The notes under the pieces: model-generated | The model's database searches: none | Seen by the model: only the letters and a program-made list of their open reading frames with translations | What the model was told of the DNA's origin: nothing | Position numbers and translations under genes: made by a program | Assembly: GCA_964484515.1 (NCBI GenBank) | Contig: CAZAGT010000178.1 | Span: 1-10,060, forward strand | Length of the DNA: 10,060 bases | Origin: CAZAGT01 sp964484515 | GTDB lineage: Bacteria; Desulfobacterota; DSM-4660; Desulfatiglandales; HGW-15 | Reading direction: 5' to 3' | Shown here: piece after piece, positions 1 to 7,414 of the stretch | Layout: the number at the start of each line of letters is the position of its first letter | Position numbering within the stretch: the stretch's first letter is position 1

Positions 1-173
1 CGGCCTATTCCGCGGAGGCCCTCCGGCCGCCTCGGGTAGCGCCTTATGCGGAGACAACGCACTCAATTCCTCGTTTTTGAAAAGAGACCCCCATGACCGG
101 GCGAACAGCTGTCGAACAATATCAAAATGTCAAATTCGAGTGCCGACTTCATAGAGTTTCCCGGTCGATCAAA

Positions 174-193
174 CTGGCCGCCTCCACGGCCAG
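174..193 (-). other. GC-rich 7-bp hairpin downstream of the HD gene
   Basis: CTGGCCG (174-180) and CGGCCAG (187-193) are perfect reverse complements around a 6-nt loop. Read on the minus strand, which is the direction of the methyltransferase-HD transcript, the stem is followed only by TTTGAT, so it is a weak terminator candidate at best. It lies inside a longer 7-bp inverted pair, GACCGGG (95-101) with CCCGGTC (160-166), only as a neighbour and not as a nested helix. Function is inferred from position only. Confidence 0.35.
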
Positions 194-200
194 CGGCTGG

Positions 201-228
201 GCTGAGTGCTGAGAGCCAATAGCTGAGG
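201..228. repeat. Degenerate heptanucleotide repeat, four units
   Basis: Four consecutive 7-nt units read GCTGAGT, GCTGAGA, GCCAATA and GCTGAGG. Three share GCTGAG at the same phase and the third unit is diverged. Similar 7-nt periodicity appears in other spacers of this window (1732-1745, 5373-5393, 6331-6344, 7494-7507). Short heptameric tandem repeats are known from some bacterial intergenic regions, but I cannot assign this to a named family. Confidence 0.5.
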
Positions 229-230
229 GC

Positions 231-260
231 GCCCTAATTGACGCTTTACGCAATTAGGGC
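231..260 (-). terminator. Perfect 10-bp stem-loop at the end of the HD gene (possible terminator)
   Basis: GCCCTAATTG (231-240) and CAATTAGGGC (251-260) are exact reverse complements around a 10-nt loop. The stem starts in the stop codon of the HD gene, whose last base is 260. No T-tract follows on either strand, so it is not a classic intrinsic terminator. It could protect the 3' end of the transcript or help terminate minus-strand transcription. The structure is seen directly and the role is inferred. Confidence 0.4.
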
Positions 261-838
261 TATGCGTTACCCTTCAGGCCGATCGCCTCTGCCACTTCGC
301 GCATCCCCATGATCGTATCCCGAATGAGGTCCGTCAAATCAATACCCAACATGTCAGCGCCCCTCTCGATGATGGATCTGTCGACACCGGCAGCAAATCT
401 CTTGTCTTTCCACTTCTTTTTGACTGATTTTGGCTCCGTATCCATGACGCTCTTTGAGGGTCGCACCAGGGCGGTCGTGACCACGAGTCCTGTGAGCTCA
501 TCCACGGCGTAAAGGACCTTCTCCATTTCAGACTCGGGTTGCACGTCGGTGCAGATTCCGTAGCCATGGCTTATCGCCGCACGGATGTACTCCTCCGGCC
601 AATGGTTGTCTCTTAGGATCTCAGCGGTCTTACTGCAATGCTGCCCGGGGAACATCTCATAGTCGAGATCGTGAATGAGCCCCACGATCCCCCACTTGTC
701 CTCGTCTTCGCCGCGTTGGCGTGCGCAATAACGCATGACGCCCTCTACGGCCAGCGCGTGTTTGATAAGGCTCTCGTTCTTGTTGTATTCCGTTAGCAAC
801 CGGTAAGCTTCTTCACGTGTCGGCGGTTTTTCGTTCAT
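260..838 (-). CDS. HD-domain (HDIG-type) metal-dependent hydrolase
   Basis: This 192-residue protein is a stand-alone HD-superfamily hydrolase, resembling the small cytosolic HDIG-related proteins of COG2316. The metal-binding pattern is visible: His27 in KHALAVE, the His56-Asp57 doublet in LIHDLDYE, further His at 67 and 91, and Asp113 in AVDELTGLV. Such proteins are phosphohydrolases acting on nucleotides or phosphate esters, but the substrate cannot be read from sequence. The second half is mostly helical and charged, with the run KSVKKKWKDK near residue 140. The ATG at 836-838 is well placed, since AGGAG lies 5 nt upstream on the minus strand. It follows the methyltransferase gene after 38 nt on the same strand, so the two are probably co-transcribed. 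Its 3' end coincides with a 10-bp stem-loop. The fold is clear; the substrate is unknown. Confidence 0.88.
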   Translation of the reverse strand: MNEKPPTREEAYRLLTEYNKNESLIKHALAVEGVMRYCARQRGEDEDKWGIVGLIHDLDYEMFPGQHCSKTAEILRDNHWPEEYIRAAISHGYGICTDVQPESEMEKVLYAVDELTGLVVTTALVRPSKSVMDTEPKSVKKKWKDKRFAAGVDRSIIERGADMLGIDLTDLIRDTIMGMREVAEAIGLKGNA

Positions 839-876
839 GGGGTCTCCTCACGCATCATGAAGGTGTTGAAGATCGG

Positions 877-1494
877 TCATGCAGCCAAGGATCCTATTTT
901 GAGCAGCTGCCCTTGCATCCGGCGCGGCCTTTGGGCGGTCCAGTCCAGGGTTTCTCCCTTCTGTTTATCGACGAAATATTCCTGCAGCGTATGAAATGGA
1001 GATCTCCCCGGATCCGAAATCAATACCATTTTGACGCCTGCTCTCAAGGCGCGGCCGATCAGCCGTCTCAGGGAATCGGTCATAGGATCCCAAAAACATA
1101 TATCGGCTCCAATCAAGACGTCCACCCGCTCCAGATCCCTGATGCGCAGGGCATCAAACCCTTTTCGCATCGTTTGAACTTGCACCCCGTTTTGGGCGGC
1201 GTGAAACTCCAAAAACGGAAAGACCTCCTCATCGATATCCACGCACGTGACCACGGCCTGATGTTTCTTGGCGCAGTAAATACTTGCCAATCCCCAGCCG
1301 CATCCTACTTCCATCACGCGCGCACCCGCCGGCAAGCCACGGCGGCTGAAATAGTCGATCAGAAGCCAGCTCGACGTCCAGAATTTGTTCCCGTGGACCG
1401 ACGGGGAGTGGTTGCGCTTGAGCTTCCGTACCTCCGGATGGCTCGAGAGGAAGGCAACGAGACCATGTGCCCTGATTCTGTTCCGATTCGTCAT
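877..1494 (-). CDS. Class I SAM-dependent methyltransferase, Methyltransf_16/METTL21-like
   Basis: A 205-residue Rossmann-fold methyltransferase. Motif I is EVGCGWG (residues about 62-68), the acidic end of strand 2 is VTCVDID (about 82-88), the post-core acidic motif is GADICFWD (129-136), and ISDPGRSPF follows at 159-167. The D-x-x-F/Y-x-D element and the DPGR motif resemble the METTL20/21 and ETF-beta lysine methyltransferase group, which modifies protein lysines. That substrate is an inference; small-molecule methylation is also possible. I chose the ATG at 1492-1494, with GGAG about 12 nt upstream. The frame stays open to a TTG near 1632, but those extra 46 codons contain a hairpin sequence and precede the usual domain start. 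The HD hydrolase gene lies 38 nt downstream, suggesting an operon. Confidence 0.82.
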   Translation of the reverse strand: MTNRNRIRAHGLVAFLSSHPEVRKLKRNHSPSVHGNKFWTSSWLLIDYFSRRGLPAGARVMEVGCGWGLASIYCAKKHQAVVTCVDIDEEVFPFLEFHAAQNGVQVQTMRKGFDALRIRDLERVDVLIGADICFWDPMTDSLRRLIGRALRAGVKMVLISDPGRSPFHTLQEYFVDKQKGETLDWTAQRPRRMQGQLLKIGSLAA

Positions 1495-1982
1495 CTGCAG
1501 TATGTTCTCCAACGTGTTTCTCAGTCGTATCTTTATATTCCTAACGGTGCCAGGCAAAATCAGGGAGCCCCGACAGGTCGGGATGGACAGCTTTCGGCAG
1601 GCAGCTCGAATCGCCGGAGACAGAATTCGCAATTCGCCTATGCCGCCATTCTGAGAATTGTTCGAAGTCAGGCTCTGTCGGTTAGCTGAACCTTAGACCT
1701 GGTCTTCATATCCCGGTTTCATGTTGTGTGTCGTCACTCGTCACTTTTCGTTGACGTCTGACTCTCACGAAATCAGCTTTTAGGCTCAATCAACCTATAA
1801 ACCAAGTATCGGTTGAGGTCAAACCGATGAAGGCGCGGGCGTTCGCGCCCCACGTCGCAAAGGGCCGATGCCCGGCATGGAAAAGCCTTGCATTAAATCC
1901 TTCAGGCCCCTATGATCGCAGCTTGCCGACCGCCTCTCTTGGTCGTTTGGGCCGAGGCTATCACCTCTGTGGAGAACATGTC
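1495..1982. other. 488-nt divergent intergenic region
   Basis: This spacer separates the minus-strand methyltransferase from the plus-strand UPF0182 gene and must carry both promoters, but I see no convincing -35/-10 pair. It contains a small hairpin CCCGA-CAGG-TCGGG (1569-1582), a 7-nt tandem repeat CGTCACT x2 (1732-1745), the word CAGCTTTTAGG (1774-1784) shared with 5317-5327, GGCTCAATCA (1783-1792) shared with 5275-5284, and two consecutive hairpins at 1808-1850. Both flanking reading frames stay open into it (TTG near 1632; ATG at 1827), but I regard these as over-extensions. Confidence 0.6.
1808..1850 (+). other. Two adjacent hairpins in the UPF0182 leader
   Basis: The first stem is ATCGGTT (1808-1814) with AACCGAT (1822-1828) around a 7-nt loop. 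The second is GGGCG (1837-1841) with CGCCC (1846-1850) around a TTCG tetraloop. Both are perfect. No T-tract follows, so termination is unlikely. They lie about 130-170 nt before the ATG of the UPF0182 gene and may be a leader RNA structure or binding sites. Function is unassigned. Confidence 0.4.
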
Positions 1983-4832
1983 ATGAAGAAAAAACTGCTT
2001 ATCGGGTTGGCGATCCTCGTTGCGCTCATCTTGTGGGGGATACTCTCGATTTATCCTGATTGGCTGTGGTTTGCGAACCTGGATTTTTCGTCGATCTTCT
2101 GGACGATGCTGCTCAGCAAACTGGCCTTTGGCTTTATCGTGTGGCTGCTCCTTATCATCATCGTGGCTCTGAACCTTGTCGTGGCCCAGCGCCTCAACCC
2201 GGGCGGTCCCGGGATAGGGGTCGTTCAGGAAGGCGGTTATTTCTCACAGATCGGGCTCACCGGTAAGACCTTCAATATCTTGCTTTTCGCTTGCGTCATG
2301 ATCATCAGCTTTGTGATTGCGACGAAGGGATCGGACCGATGGGACATGGCCCTGCGTTATCTTCACCAGCAGCCCTTCGGGGCCACGGATCCCATCTTTG
2401 GAAAAGATATCGGCTACTATATGTTCTCCCTGCCCCTCTATGTCTTTATCCGGGACGGATTCTTGATCCTTTTCGGGTTTGCGGGACTCGTGACGGTCTC
2501 CTGGTATCTCAAGAATGGTGCGCTTCAGGTCATCGGTGACCTCAACCCAATGGAGGGGCAATCGCCCGCTATTCCGAAGATCACCATCGCGCCGCAGGCC
2601 AAGAAACATCTCCTGTTCTTGATCGGGATCGTTGCCCTTATCATGGCCTGGGGTTACCACTTCAAGGTCTACGGCCTGCTTTATTCCACCCAGGGACCGG
2701 CTTACGGGGCCAGCTATACGGACGTACATGTCAAACTGCTTGCCTACCGGGTGATGGTCTTTGCCTCAATAGCCCTGGCCGTCGTGCTTTTTTGGAGCTG
2801 CCGCAAACCCAAGACGAAGGTCCTGCTGATTAGCGGGGCCGCCTGGCTTGGTATCTTCCTGCTCCTGGTCACCGCAGTTCCCTTGCTGGTGCAGCAGTTC
2901 ATTGTCAAACCCAACGAACTGGCCAAGGAAGGTCCTTACATCGCACACAATATTGAGGCCACACGGGAGGCCTTTGCACTCAACAAGATCGAACCGGTCG
3001 CCTTTGCTGTCAGTAATCAGTTGAGCACTAAGGACCTGGAGCGACAGAAAGTCACGATCCAGAATATCAGGGTCTGGGACGAGCGCCCTCTTCTCCAGAC
3101 CTACAGACAGATCCAGGCGATCCGGCTCTATTACAACTTCAACAACGTGGATGTGGATCGCTACACGCTCAACGGGCAATACCGTCAGCTCATGCTGGCC
3201 GCACGCGAATTGGTCGTCAATCAACTGCCTCGGCAGGCCAAAACGTGGGTCAACAGCCATTTGATTTATACCCACGGCTATGGTCTGGCCTCGAGCCCGG
3301 TCAACGAGGTCACCAGTGAAGGTCTCCCCCACCTTCTCATCAAGGACCTTCCGCCTTCCTATGAGCCCGGTCTGGAGGTCACTCGCCCCGAGATCTATTA
3401 CGGCGAAAAGACCGACAGCTACGTCCTGGTGAATACCAAGCTCAAGGAATTTGATTATCCCAAAGGCGATAAGAACGTCTACACGATGTATGAAGGTGAG
3501 GGGGGTGTCCAGATCAGCTCGTTTGTGCGGCGGCTCCTATTCTCGATCGAGTTCTTAGACCCTCAAATCCTGTTTACCGGGTACCTCAAGCCCGAGAGCA
3601 GGATTATGTATATTCGCCGGATCGACCGCCGCGTTCGCGCCATAGCCCCCTTTCTGGATTATGACCGTGATCCCTACCTCGTCCTCTCGGAAGGACGGCT
3701 TTTCTGGATTCAAGATGCCTACACGACATCCAACATGTATCCCTATTCGCGTCCCTCGCGCAGCCCCATTTTGAGAAAGAACCTCAATTACATTCGTAAT
3801 CCGGTCAAGGTCACGATTGACGCGTACAGCGGTGCGGTCGCTTTCTACGTCATCGATGAGAGCGACCCTATTGCGAGGACTTACGCGAAAATATTCCCCG
3901 ACCTCTTCAAACCGTTTGAAGAGATGCCGCCGGATCTGAAACGACATATTCGCTACCCTCGAGATCTCTTCAAGATCCAGGTGGGAGCCTATCGGACCTA
4001 CCATATGGAAGACGTGCAGGTCTTTTACAATCAGGAAGACCTGTGGCAGATCCCGGATGAGTTGTACGGCGACAGGCGCCAGGAAATGGAGCCTTACTAC
4101 ATCATCATCAAGCTGCCGGAAGGTGAGAAGGAGGAATTCCTGCTCATGATCCCGTTCACGCCATCGGACAAGGACAACATGATCGGCTGGCTGGCGGCCC
4201 GCTGTGACCTGCCGCACTACGGCAACTTGCTGGTGTACAAGTTGCCCAAGGAGAAACTCGTCTACGGGCCGATGCAGATCGAAGCCCGGGTGGACCAGCA
4301 GACCGAGATCTCCCGTGAGCTCAGTCTTTGGGGACAGCGGGGTTCTCGCGTCATTCGGGGGAATCTGCTTGTGATCCCCGTCGCCGACACCTTCATTTAT
4401 GTGGAACCGGTGTACCTGGAGGCGAAGCAGGAGCAACAGGAAGCGGGCGCGGCCCAACCAGGCCAACAACAGCAGCGGAGGCGACCAATGTCTGGACAGG
4501 GACCCGACAAATCGAGGGCTGCCGCCTTGCCGGAGTTGAAAAGGGTGATAGTGGGTTTTGGCAATCGGATCGTTTGGGGCGAGAATCTTGAGACGGCCCT
4601 CCACAACGTCTTGGGGGAAGGTACCGTGCCCGCGCCGAAAGCGATCGAGGCGGGCGTTGCGGCGCCGTCCTCGGATATCGGCGAGCTGGGCAAGTCGGCC
4701 CTGGAGCACTATCAACGCGCCCAGCAGTATCTGCGAGCAGGAAACTGGGCCGGATACGGAAACGAGATGCAGATGCTGGAGGAAGTCCTGGTAGAGATGT
4801 CGAAGCGGAGGGAGACGGGAGAGCCGGAATGA
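1983..4832 (+). CDS. UPF0182 family (COG1615) large membrane protein
   Basis: A 949-residue integral membrane protein of the UPF0182 family, whose molecular function is not established. Seven hydrophobic segments are visible in the N-terminal third, near residues 4-22, 38-68, 97-113, 153-175, 209-226, 256-273 and 280-303. They are followed by the family hallmark FIVKPNELAKEGPYI (about 306-320) and a large probably extracytoplasmic domain. The C-terminus has the typical LPELKRVIV element at 849-857 and a helical tail with ALEHYQRAQQYL. Between the last strand and LPELKR there is a Gln/Ala/Arg-rich insertion of about 33 residues (815-847). I chose the ATG at 1983 because GGAG lies 8 nt upstream and a normal membrane anchor starts there; the frame extends to 1827 but adds only atypical sequence. 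The last four bases overlap the cupin start (ATGA), so the two genes are translationally coupled. Confidence 0.93.
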   Translation: MKKKLLIGLAILVALILWGILSIYPDWLWFANLDFSSIFWTMLLSKLAFGFIVWLLLIIIVALNLVVAQRLNPGGPGIGVVQEGGYFSQIGLTGKTFNILLFACVMIISFVIATKGSDRWDMALRYLHQQPFGATDPIFGKDIGYYMFSLPLYVFIRDGFLILFGFAGLVTVSWYLKNGALQVIGDLNPMEGQSPAIPKITIAPQAKKHLLFLIGIVALIMAWGYHFKVYGLLYSTQGPAYGASYTDVHVKLLAYRVMVFASIALAVVLFWSCRKPKTKVLLISGAAWLGIFLLLVTAVPLLVQQFIVKPNELAKEGPYIAHNIEATREAFALNKIEPVAFAVSNQLSTKDLERQKVTIQNIRVWDERPLLQTYRQIQAIRLYYNFNNVDVDRYTLNGQYRQLMLAARELVVNQLPRQAKTWVNSHLIYTHGYGLASSPVNEVTSEGLPHLLIKDLPPSYEPGLEVTRPEIYYGEKTDSYVLVNTKLKEFDYPKGDKNVYTMYEGEGGVQISSFVRRLLFSIEFLDPQILFTGYLKPESRIMYIRRIDRRVRAIAPFLDYDRDPYLVLSEGRLFWIQDAYTTSNMYPYSRPSRSPILRKNLNYIRNPVKVTIDAYSGAVAFYVIDESDPIARTYAKIFPDLFKPFEEMPPDLKRHIRYPRDLFKIQVGAYRTYHMEDVQVFYNQEDLWQIPDELYGDRRQEMEPYYIIIKLPEGEKEEFLLMIPFTPSDKDNMIGWLAARCDLPHYGNLLVYKLPKEKLVYGPMQIEARVDQQTEISRELSLWGQRGSRVIRGNLLVIPVADTFIYVEPVYLEAKQEQQEAGAAQPGQQQQRRRPMSGQGPDKSRAAALPELKRVIVGFGNRIVWGENLETALHNVLGEGTVPAPKAIEAGVAAPSSDIGELGKSALEHYQRAQQYLRAGNWAGYGNEMQMLEEVLVEMSKRRETGEPE

Positions 4833-5257
4833 AAAAGCCAAAAGTTGTTGCGGCCTCCAAGGTGATGCCCTTTTCTCCGCCGGGGCTGGAAGACGTATTC
4901 TCCTCCAAGATGCTCATCGATAAGGACAATTCGGGCTCCGACAGGCTGCAGGTCAACTATTGTGTTCTGAAGGGCGGCGGCCGAATGCCGGGCGCGGCAC
5001 ACGAGGCACCCTACGATGAAATCTACTACGTGCTGAAGGGTGAGGCCGTGCTCCAGATGGACAGCGTCGATTATGACATCGGTAAGGATACGGTCATTTT
5101 TATCCCTGGCGGGACTTTCCATGCCCTGAGCAACAAGAGTGAGACCGAAGATTTCGTCTTGCTGACCATCTGGCCCGGGCAGCCCGACCCAGGTGTGAAC
5201 GAGGTTTACGACCTGCGAAAGGAGGCCTGGGGCACGACCTTTCGAGAAATCGAGTAA
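4829..5257 (+). CDS. Small single-domain cupin protein
   Basis: A 142-residue cytosolic-looking beta-barrel protein with one cupin_2-type domain. Cupin motif 1 is seen as His58, Glu64 and Gly71 (AHEAPYDEIYYVLKG). Motif 2 is seen as IPGGTFHALSN with Pro93, Gly95, His98 and Asn102. The usual second His of motif 1 (HxH) is Ala60 here, so three rather than four of the common metal ligands are visible. Members of this fold include metal enzymes, isomerases and small-molecule sensors, so the reaction is unknown. GGGAG at 4817-4821 lies 7 nt before the ATG, inside the end of the UPF0182 gene. The ATGA overlap suggests expression in fixed ratio with that membrane protein. Confidence 0.9.
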   Translation: MKKPKVVAASKVMPFSPPGLEDVFSSKMLIDKDNSGSDRLQVNYCVLKGGGRMPGAAHEAPYDEIYYVLKGEAVLQMDSVDYDIGKDTVIFIPGGTFHALSNKSETEDFVLLTIWPGQPDPGVNEVYDLRKEAWGTTFREIE

Positions 5258-5372
5258 GACCCTCATTGCGCCAAGGCTCAATCAGGGTGTTCCGAGACAT
5301 CGGGATTACCCGCGGCCAGCTTTTAGGTCCCCCTGAAACCTGACACCAAATCCCTGATCCCTTGCCCTTTAT

Positions 5373-5407
5373 TGACTTCTTTCATCTGACTTCTACTGAT
5401 TGAACTT
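5373..5407. repeat. Heptad-periodic repeat in the spacer before lgt
   Basis: TGACTTC occurs at 5373-5379 and again at 5387-5393, exactly 14 nt (two heptads) apart, separated by TTTCATC. The next two heptads are TACTGAT and TGAACTT. The rest of the 184-nt spacer 5258-5441 holds the 12-mer GCTCAATCAGGG (5276-5287) and CAGCTTTTAGG (5317-5327), each found again in another spacer. No terminator is visible after the cupin gene. Confidence 0.4.
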
Positions 5408-5441
5408 GATCACTGAATTGGTATGAGACACACGTAAGATC

Positions 5442-6335
5442 ATGGCCTTTGTTCACAGGCTAAACCCGGACCTCATCAAGATAGGTCCCATCAGGCTTCG
5501 CTGGTATGGCCTCATGTACCTGCTGGGGTTTCTGGCCTCCTATTTCCTCATCCGCATCCAGCCGCGGGCACGCCGCCTCGGTCTACAGGGGCGAGTGCTT
5601 CAGGACCTGATGTTCTACATTGGGCTCGGACTGATCGTCGGAGCCCGCCTCGGTTATATCCTTTTCTATCAGTTTCACGACCTTGGGCACTATCTCCAGC
5701 ATCCGCTCGAAATCATCGCCATCTGGCACGGTGGCATGTCCTTCCACGGCGGGCTCATCGGCGCCCTGATAGGAGGAATCTATTATTGCCGTCGCAATGG
5801 TCTTCCTGTCTGGGAGGTGGCTGATACGGCCATCGTGACGGCACCGATCGGCATGGGATTGGGCAGAATCGGTAACTTCATCAATGGGGAGTTGTTTGGC
5901 CGGCCGAGCTCCTTGCCATGGGCGGTCATATTCCCTGCCGCCGGGACGGTGGCGCGGCATCCCTCCCAGCTCTACGAAGCCGCGCTTGAGGGTCTTCTGC
6001 TTTTTATCATCCTTTGGCGGCTAAACAAGAAGGATCTTCCGCCCGGGTCCATGGTCTGCTTGTTTCTAGGAGGCTACGGCCTGCTGCGTTTTGTGGCGGA
6101 GTTCTTTCGTCAGCCGGACGCCCAGTTGGGTCTCCTCGGGGGGGTACTATCCATGGGCCAGGTCCTTTGCCTTGGGATGATGATCACGGCCCTGCTCCTG
6201 TGGGGCATTCTGCGAAAAACGATCTGGTCCCGCACGGCCCCACCGGGGAAGAAAGGTCCGGGGATGCGCAGTAGTGAAGCGAAGGTGAAGAAATCCCGAA
6301 GGAAGGGGCAGTCGAAATCTTGGGCATTAGGTTAG
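5442..6335 (+). CDS. lgt: Prolipoprotein diacylglyceryl transferase
   Basis: This 297-residue inner-membrane enzyme transfers a diacylglyceryl group from phosphatidylglycerol to the lipobox cysteine of prolipoproteins, the first step of lipoprotein maturation. The family signature GRIGNFINGELFGR is present at residues 141-154, giving Arg142, Asn145 and Glu150. The HGG motif gives His102 (FHGGLIGALIGG), HPSQLYEA lies at 173-180, and GYGLLRF (211-217) supplies Tyr212 and Arg216. These correspond to the known essential residues of E. coli Lgt. Several hydrophobic helices span the protein. A Lys/Arg/Ser-rich tail of about 35 residues (263-297) extends past the last helix. The ATG at 5442 aligns with the usual start, though I see no good Shine-Dalgarno sequence. 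The stop codon is TAG. Confidence 0.97.
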   Translation: MAFVHRLNPDLIKIGPIRLRWYGLMYLLGFLASYFLIRIQPRARRLGLQGRVLQDLMFYIGLGLIVGARLGYILFYQFHDLGHYLQHPLEIIAIWHGGMSFHGGLIGALIGGIYYCRRNGLPVWEVADTAIVTAPIGMGLGRIGNFINGELFGRPSSLPWAVIFPAAGTVARHPSQLYEAALEGLLLFIILWRLNKKDLPPGSMVCLFLGGYGLLRFVAEFFRQPDAQLGLLGGVLSMGQVLCLGMMITALLLWGILRKTIWSRTAPPGKKGPGMRSSEAKVKKSRRKGQSKSWALG

Positions 6336-6423
6336 AAGTTAGCGGCAAAAAACAAGAAAGTCTTGGGCCTTGCGCCTTACATCACGCTAGAGTGACGCCA
6401 GGCGAAGGTTAACTTCAGGACGA

Positions 6424-6439
6424 GCGTCATTGAGGACGC
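6424..6439 (+). promoter_or_regulatory. Hairpin overlapping the amidase ribosome binding site
   Basis: GCGTC (6424-6428) and GACGC (6435-6439) pair perfectly around ATTGAG. The Shine-Dalgarno sequence TGAGGA (6431-6436) lies in the loop and the start of the 3' arm, and the GTG start is at 6443. Folding would partly hide the ribosome binding site. The pairing is seen directly; a regulatory effect is inferred, and a 5-bp stem may be too weak to matter. Confidence 0.35.
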
Positions 6440-6442
6440 AAC

Positions 6443-7414
6443 GTGAGCGAAAAAATGCAAAGGATCAATCGCGAGGAGGCCCGAAAATACGCCTTTGATT
6501 GGCGGGATACACCGCTTCTGGAGGTCAAGCCTGGTGAGACCTTCGAGGTCGAGACCGACGATGCGAGCACCGGTTATTTCAAATCGCCGGCCGACAAGGC
6601 AGACCCTGCGCTGCGCCCGGGTTTTGACCGCTACCCGCCATTGGCAAATCCGATCGGCGGCCCTATCTGGCTTGAGGGGGCCGAGCGCGGCGACACACTG
6701 GTCGTTACGATCGAAGACATCCTGGTTGAAAATACATCGTGGGTTGCGGTCGGGCCCCACCGAGGACCTTTGGGAGAATCGACCCGCTGGCCCGACGTGT
6801 CCGGCGAGTACACGACCATGATCTTCAGGCACGAAACCGGGCCGAGCGGGACGACGCGCGACGGACGCGTGCTCTTCAACGGGCGTATCTCTTGGCCGAT
6901 TAGGCCGTTTATCGGAACCCTCGGGGTGGCGCCCGACCGCGAAGTGACGACCAGTATCGACGGCCAGGGTGCGTGGGGCGGGAACCTCGATATCCGGGAT
7001 GTTGCGCCCGGGAACCGCTGCTACCTGCCGATTTTTCATGAAGGGGCACTTTTCTATCTGGGGGATGTACACGCCAGTCAGGGGGATACCGAATTCTGCG
7101 GTACGGCTGCCGAGACTAAGGCGACGGTCCGAGTCAAACTGGATCTTATCAAGGGAAATACGGTCCCGTGGCTGCGGATTGAAAAGGCCGATTCGATCGT
7201 GTCCGTGTATGCTGCGTGGCCGCTTGAAGAAGCGGTACAGACGGCCGTCTTCAACCTCATGGACTGGATTATCACGGACCATGGCTTCACGCCGGCCGAC
7301 GCCTATTGCCTGGTGAGCACCTGCCCGGATTTTCGCGTCAACGTATATCAGATGGTTCGGATGGGAAAGCTTAGCCCCGTAGCCGGCGCCGAGATACCCA
7401 AGCGGTATTTGTGA
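6443..7414 (+). CDS. Acetamidase/formamidase family amide hydrolase (FmdA_AmdA)
   Basis: A 323-residue cytosolic metal-dependent hydrolase of the acetamidase/formamidase family, which releases ammonia from short-chain amides such as formamide or acetamide. Family landmarks appear in order: NPIGGP (69-74), EGAERGD (78-84), FIGTLGVAP (156-164), GGNLD (179-183, with Asn181 and Asp183), and GDVHASQGD (207-215) followed by Glu217, with His210 as the likely metal ligand. The start is GTG at 6443 with TGAGGA 6 nt upstream; the ATG at 6455 is an alternative four codons in. It begins 107 nt after lgt with no visible terminator between them, so read-through is possible. The family is clear, but the natural amide is not; I see no neighbouring amide transporter or nitrogen regulator. 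Confidence 0.93.
   Translation: MSEKMQRINREEARKYAFDWRDTPLLEVKPGETFEVETDDASTGYFKSPADKADPALRPGFDRYPPLANPIGGPIWLEGAERGDTLVVTIEDILVENTSWVAVGPHRGPLGESTRWPDVSGEYTTMIFRHETGPSGTTRDGRVLFNGRISWPIRPFIGTLGVAPDREVTTSIDGQGAWGGNLDIRDVAPGNRCYLPIFHEGALFYLGDVHASQGDTEFCGTAAETKATVRVKLDLIKGNTVPWLRIEKADSIVSVYAAWPLEEAVQTAVFNLMDWIITDHGFTPADAYCLVSTCPDFRVNVYQMVRMGKLSPVAGAEIPKRYL

Noticed and set aside
817..1689. Long plus-strand open frame of about 290 codons
   Set aside because: It lies antisense to the methyltransferase, whose motifs are unmistakable. The plus-strand product has no domain and arises from codon bias.
1827..1982. Upstream 52-codon extension of the UPF0182 gene
   Set aside because: The ATG at 1827 lies within a hairpin and lacks a Shine-Dalgarno site. 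The ATG at 1983 has GGAG at 8 nt and begins with a normal membrane anchor.
3555..4841. Minus-strand open frame of about 428 codons
   Set aside because: It is antisense to the UPF0182 gene, shows no recognisable domain or start signal, and is rich in His/Arg/Leu as expected of a shadow frame.
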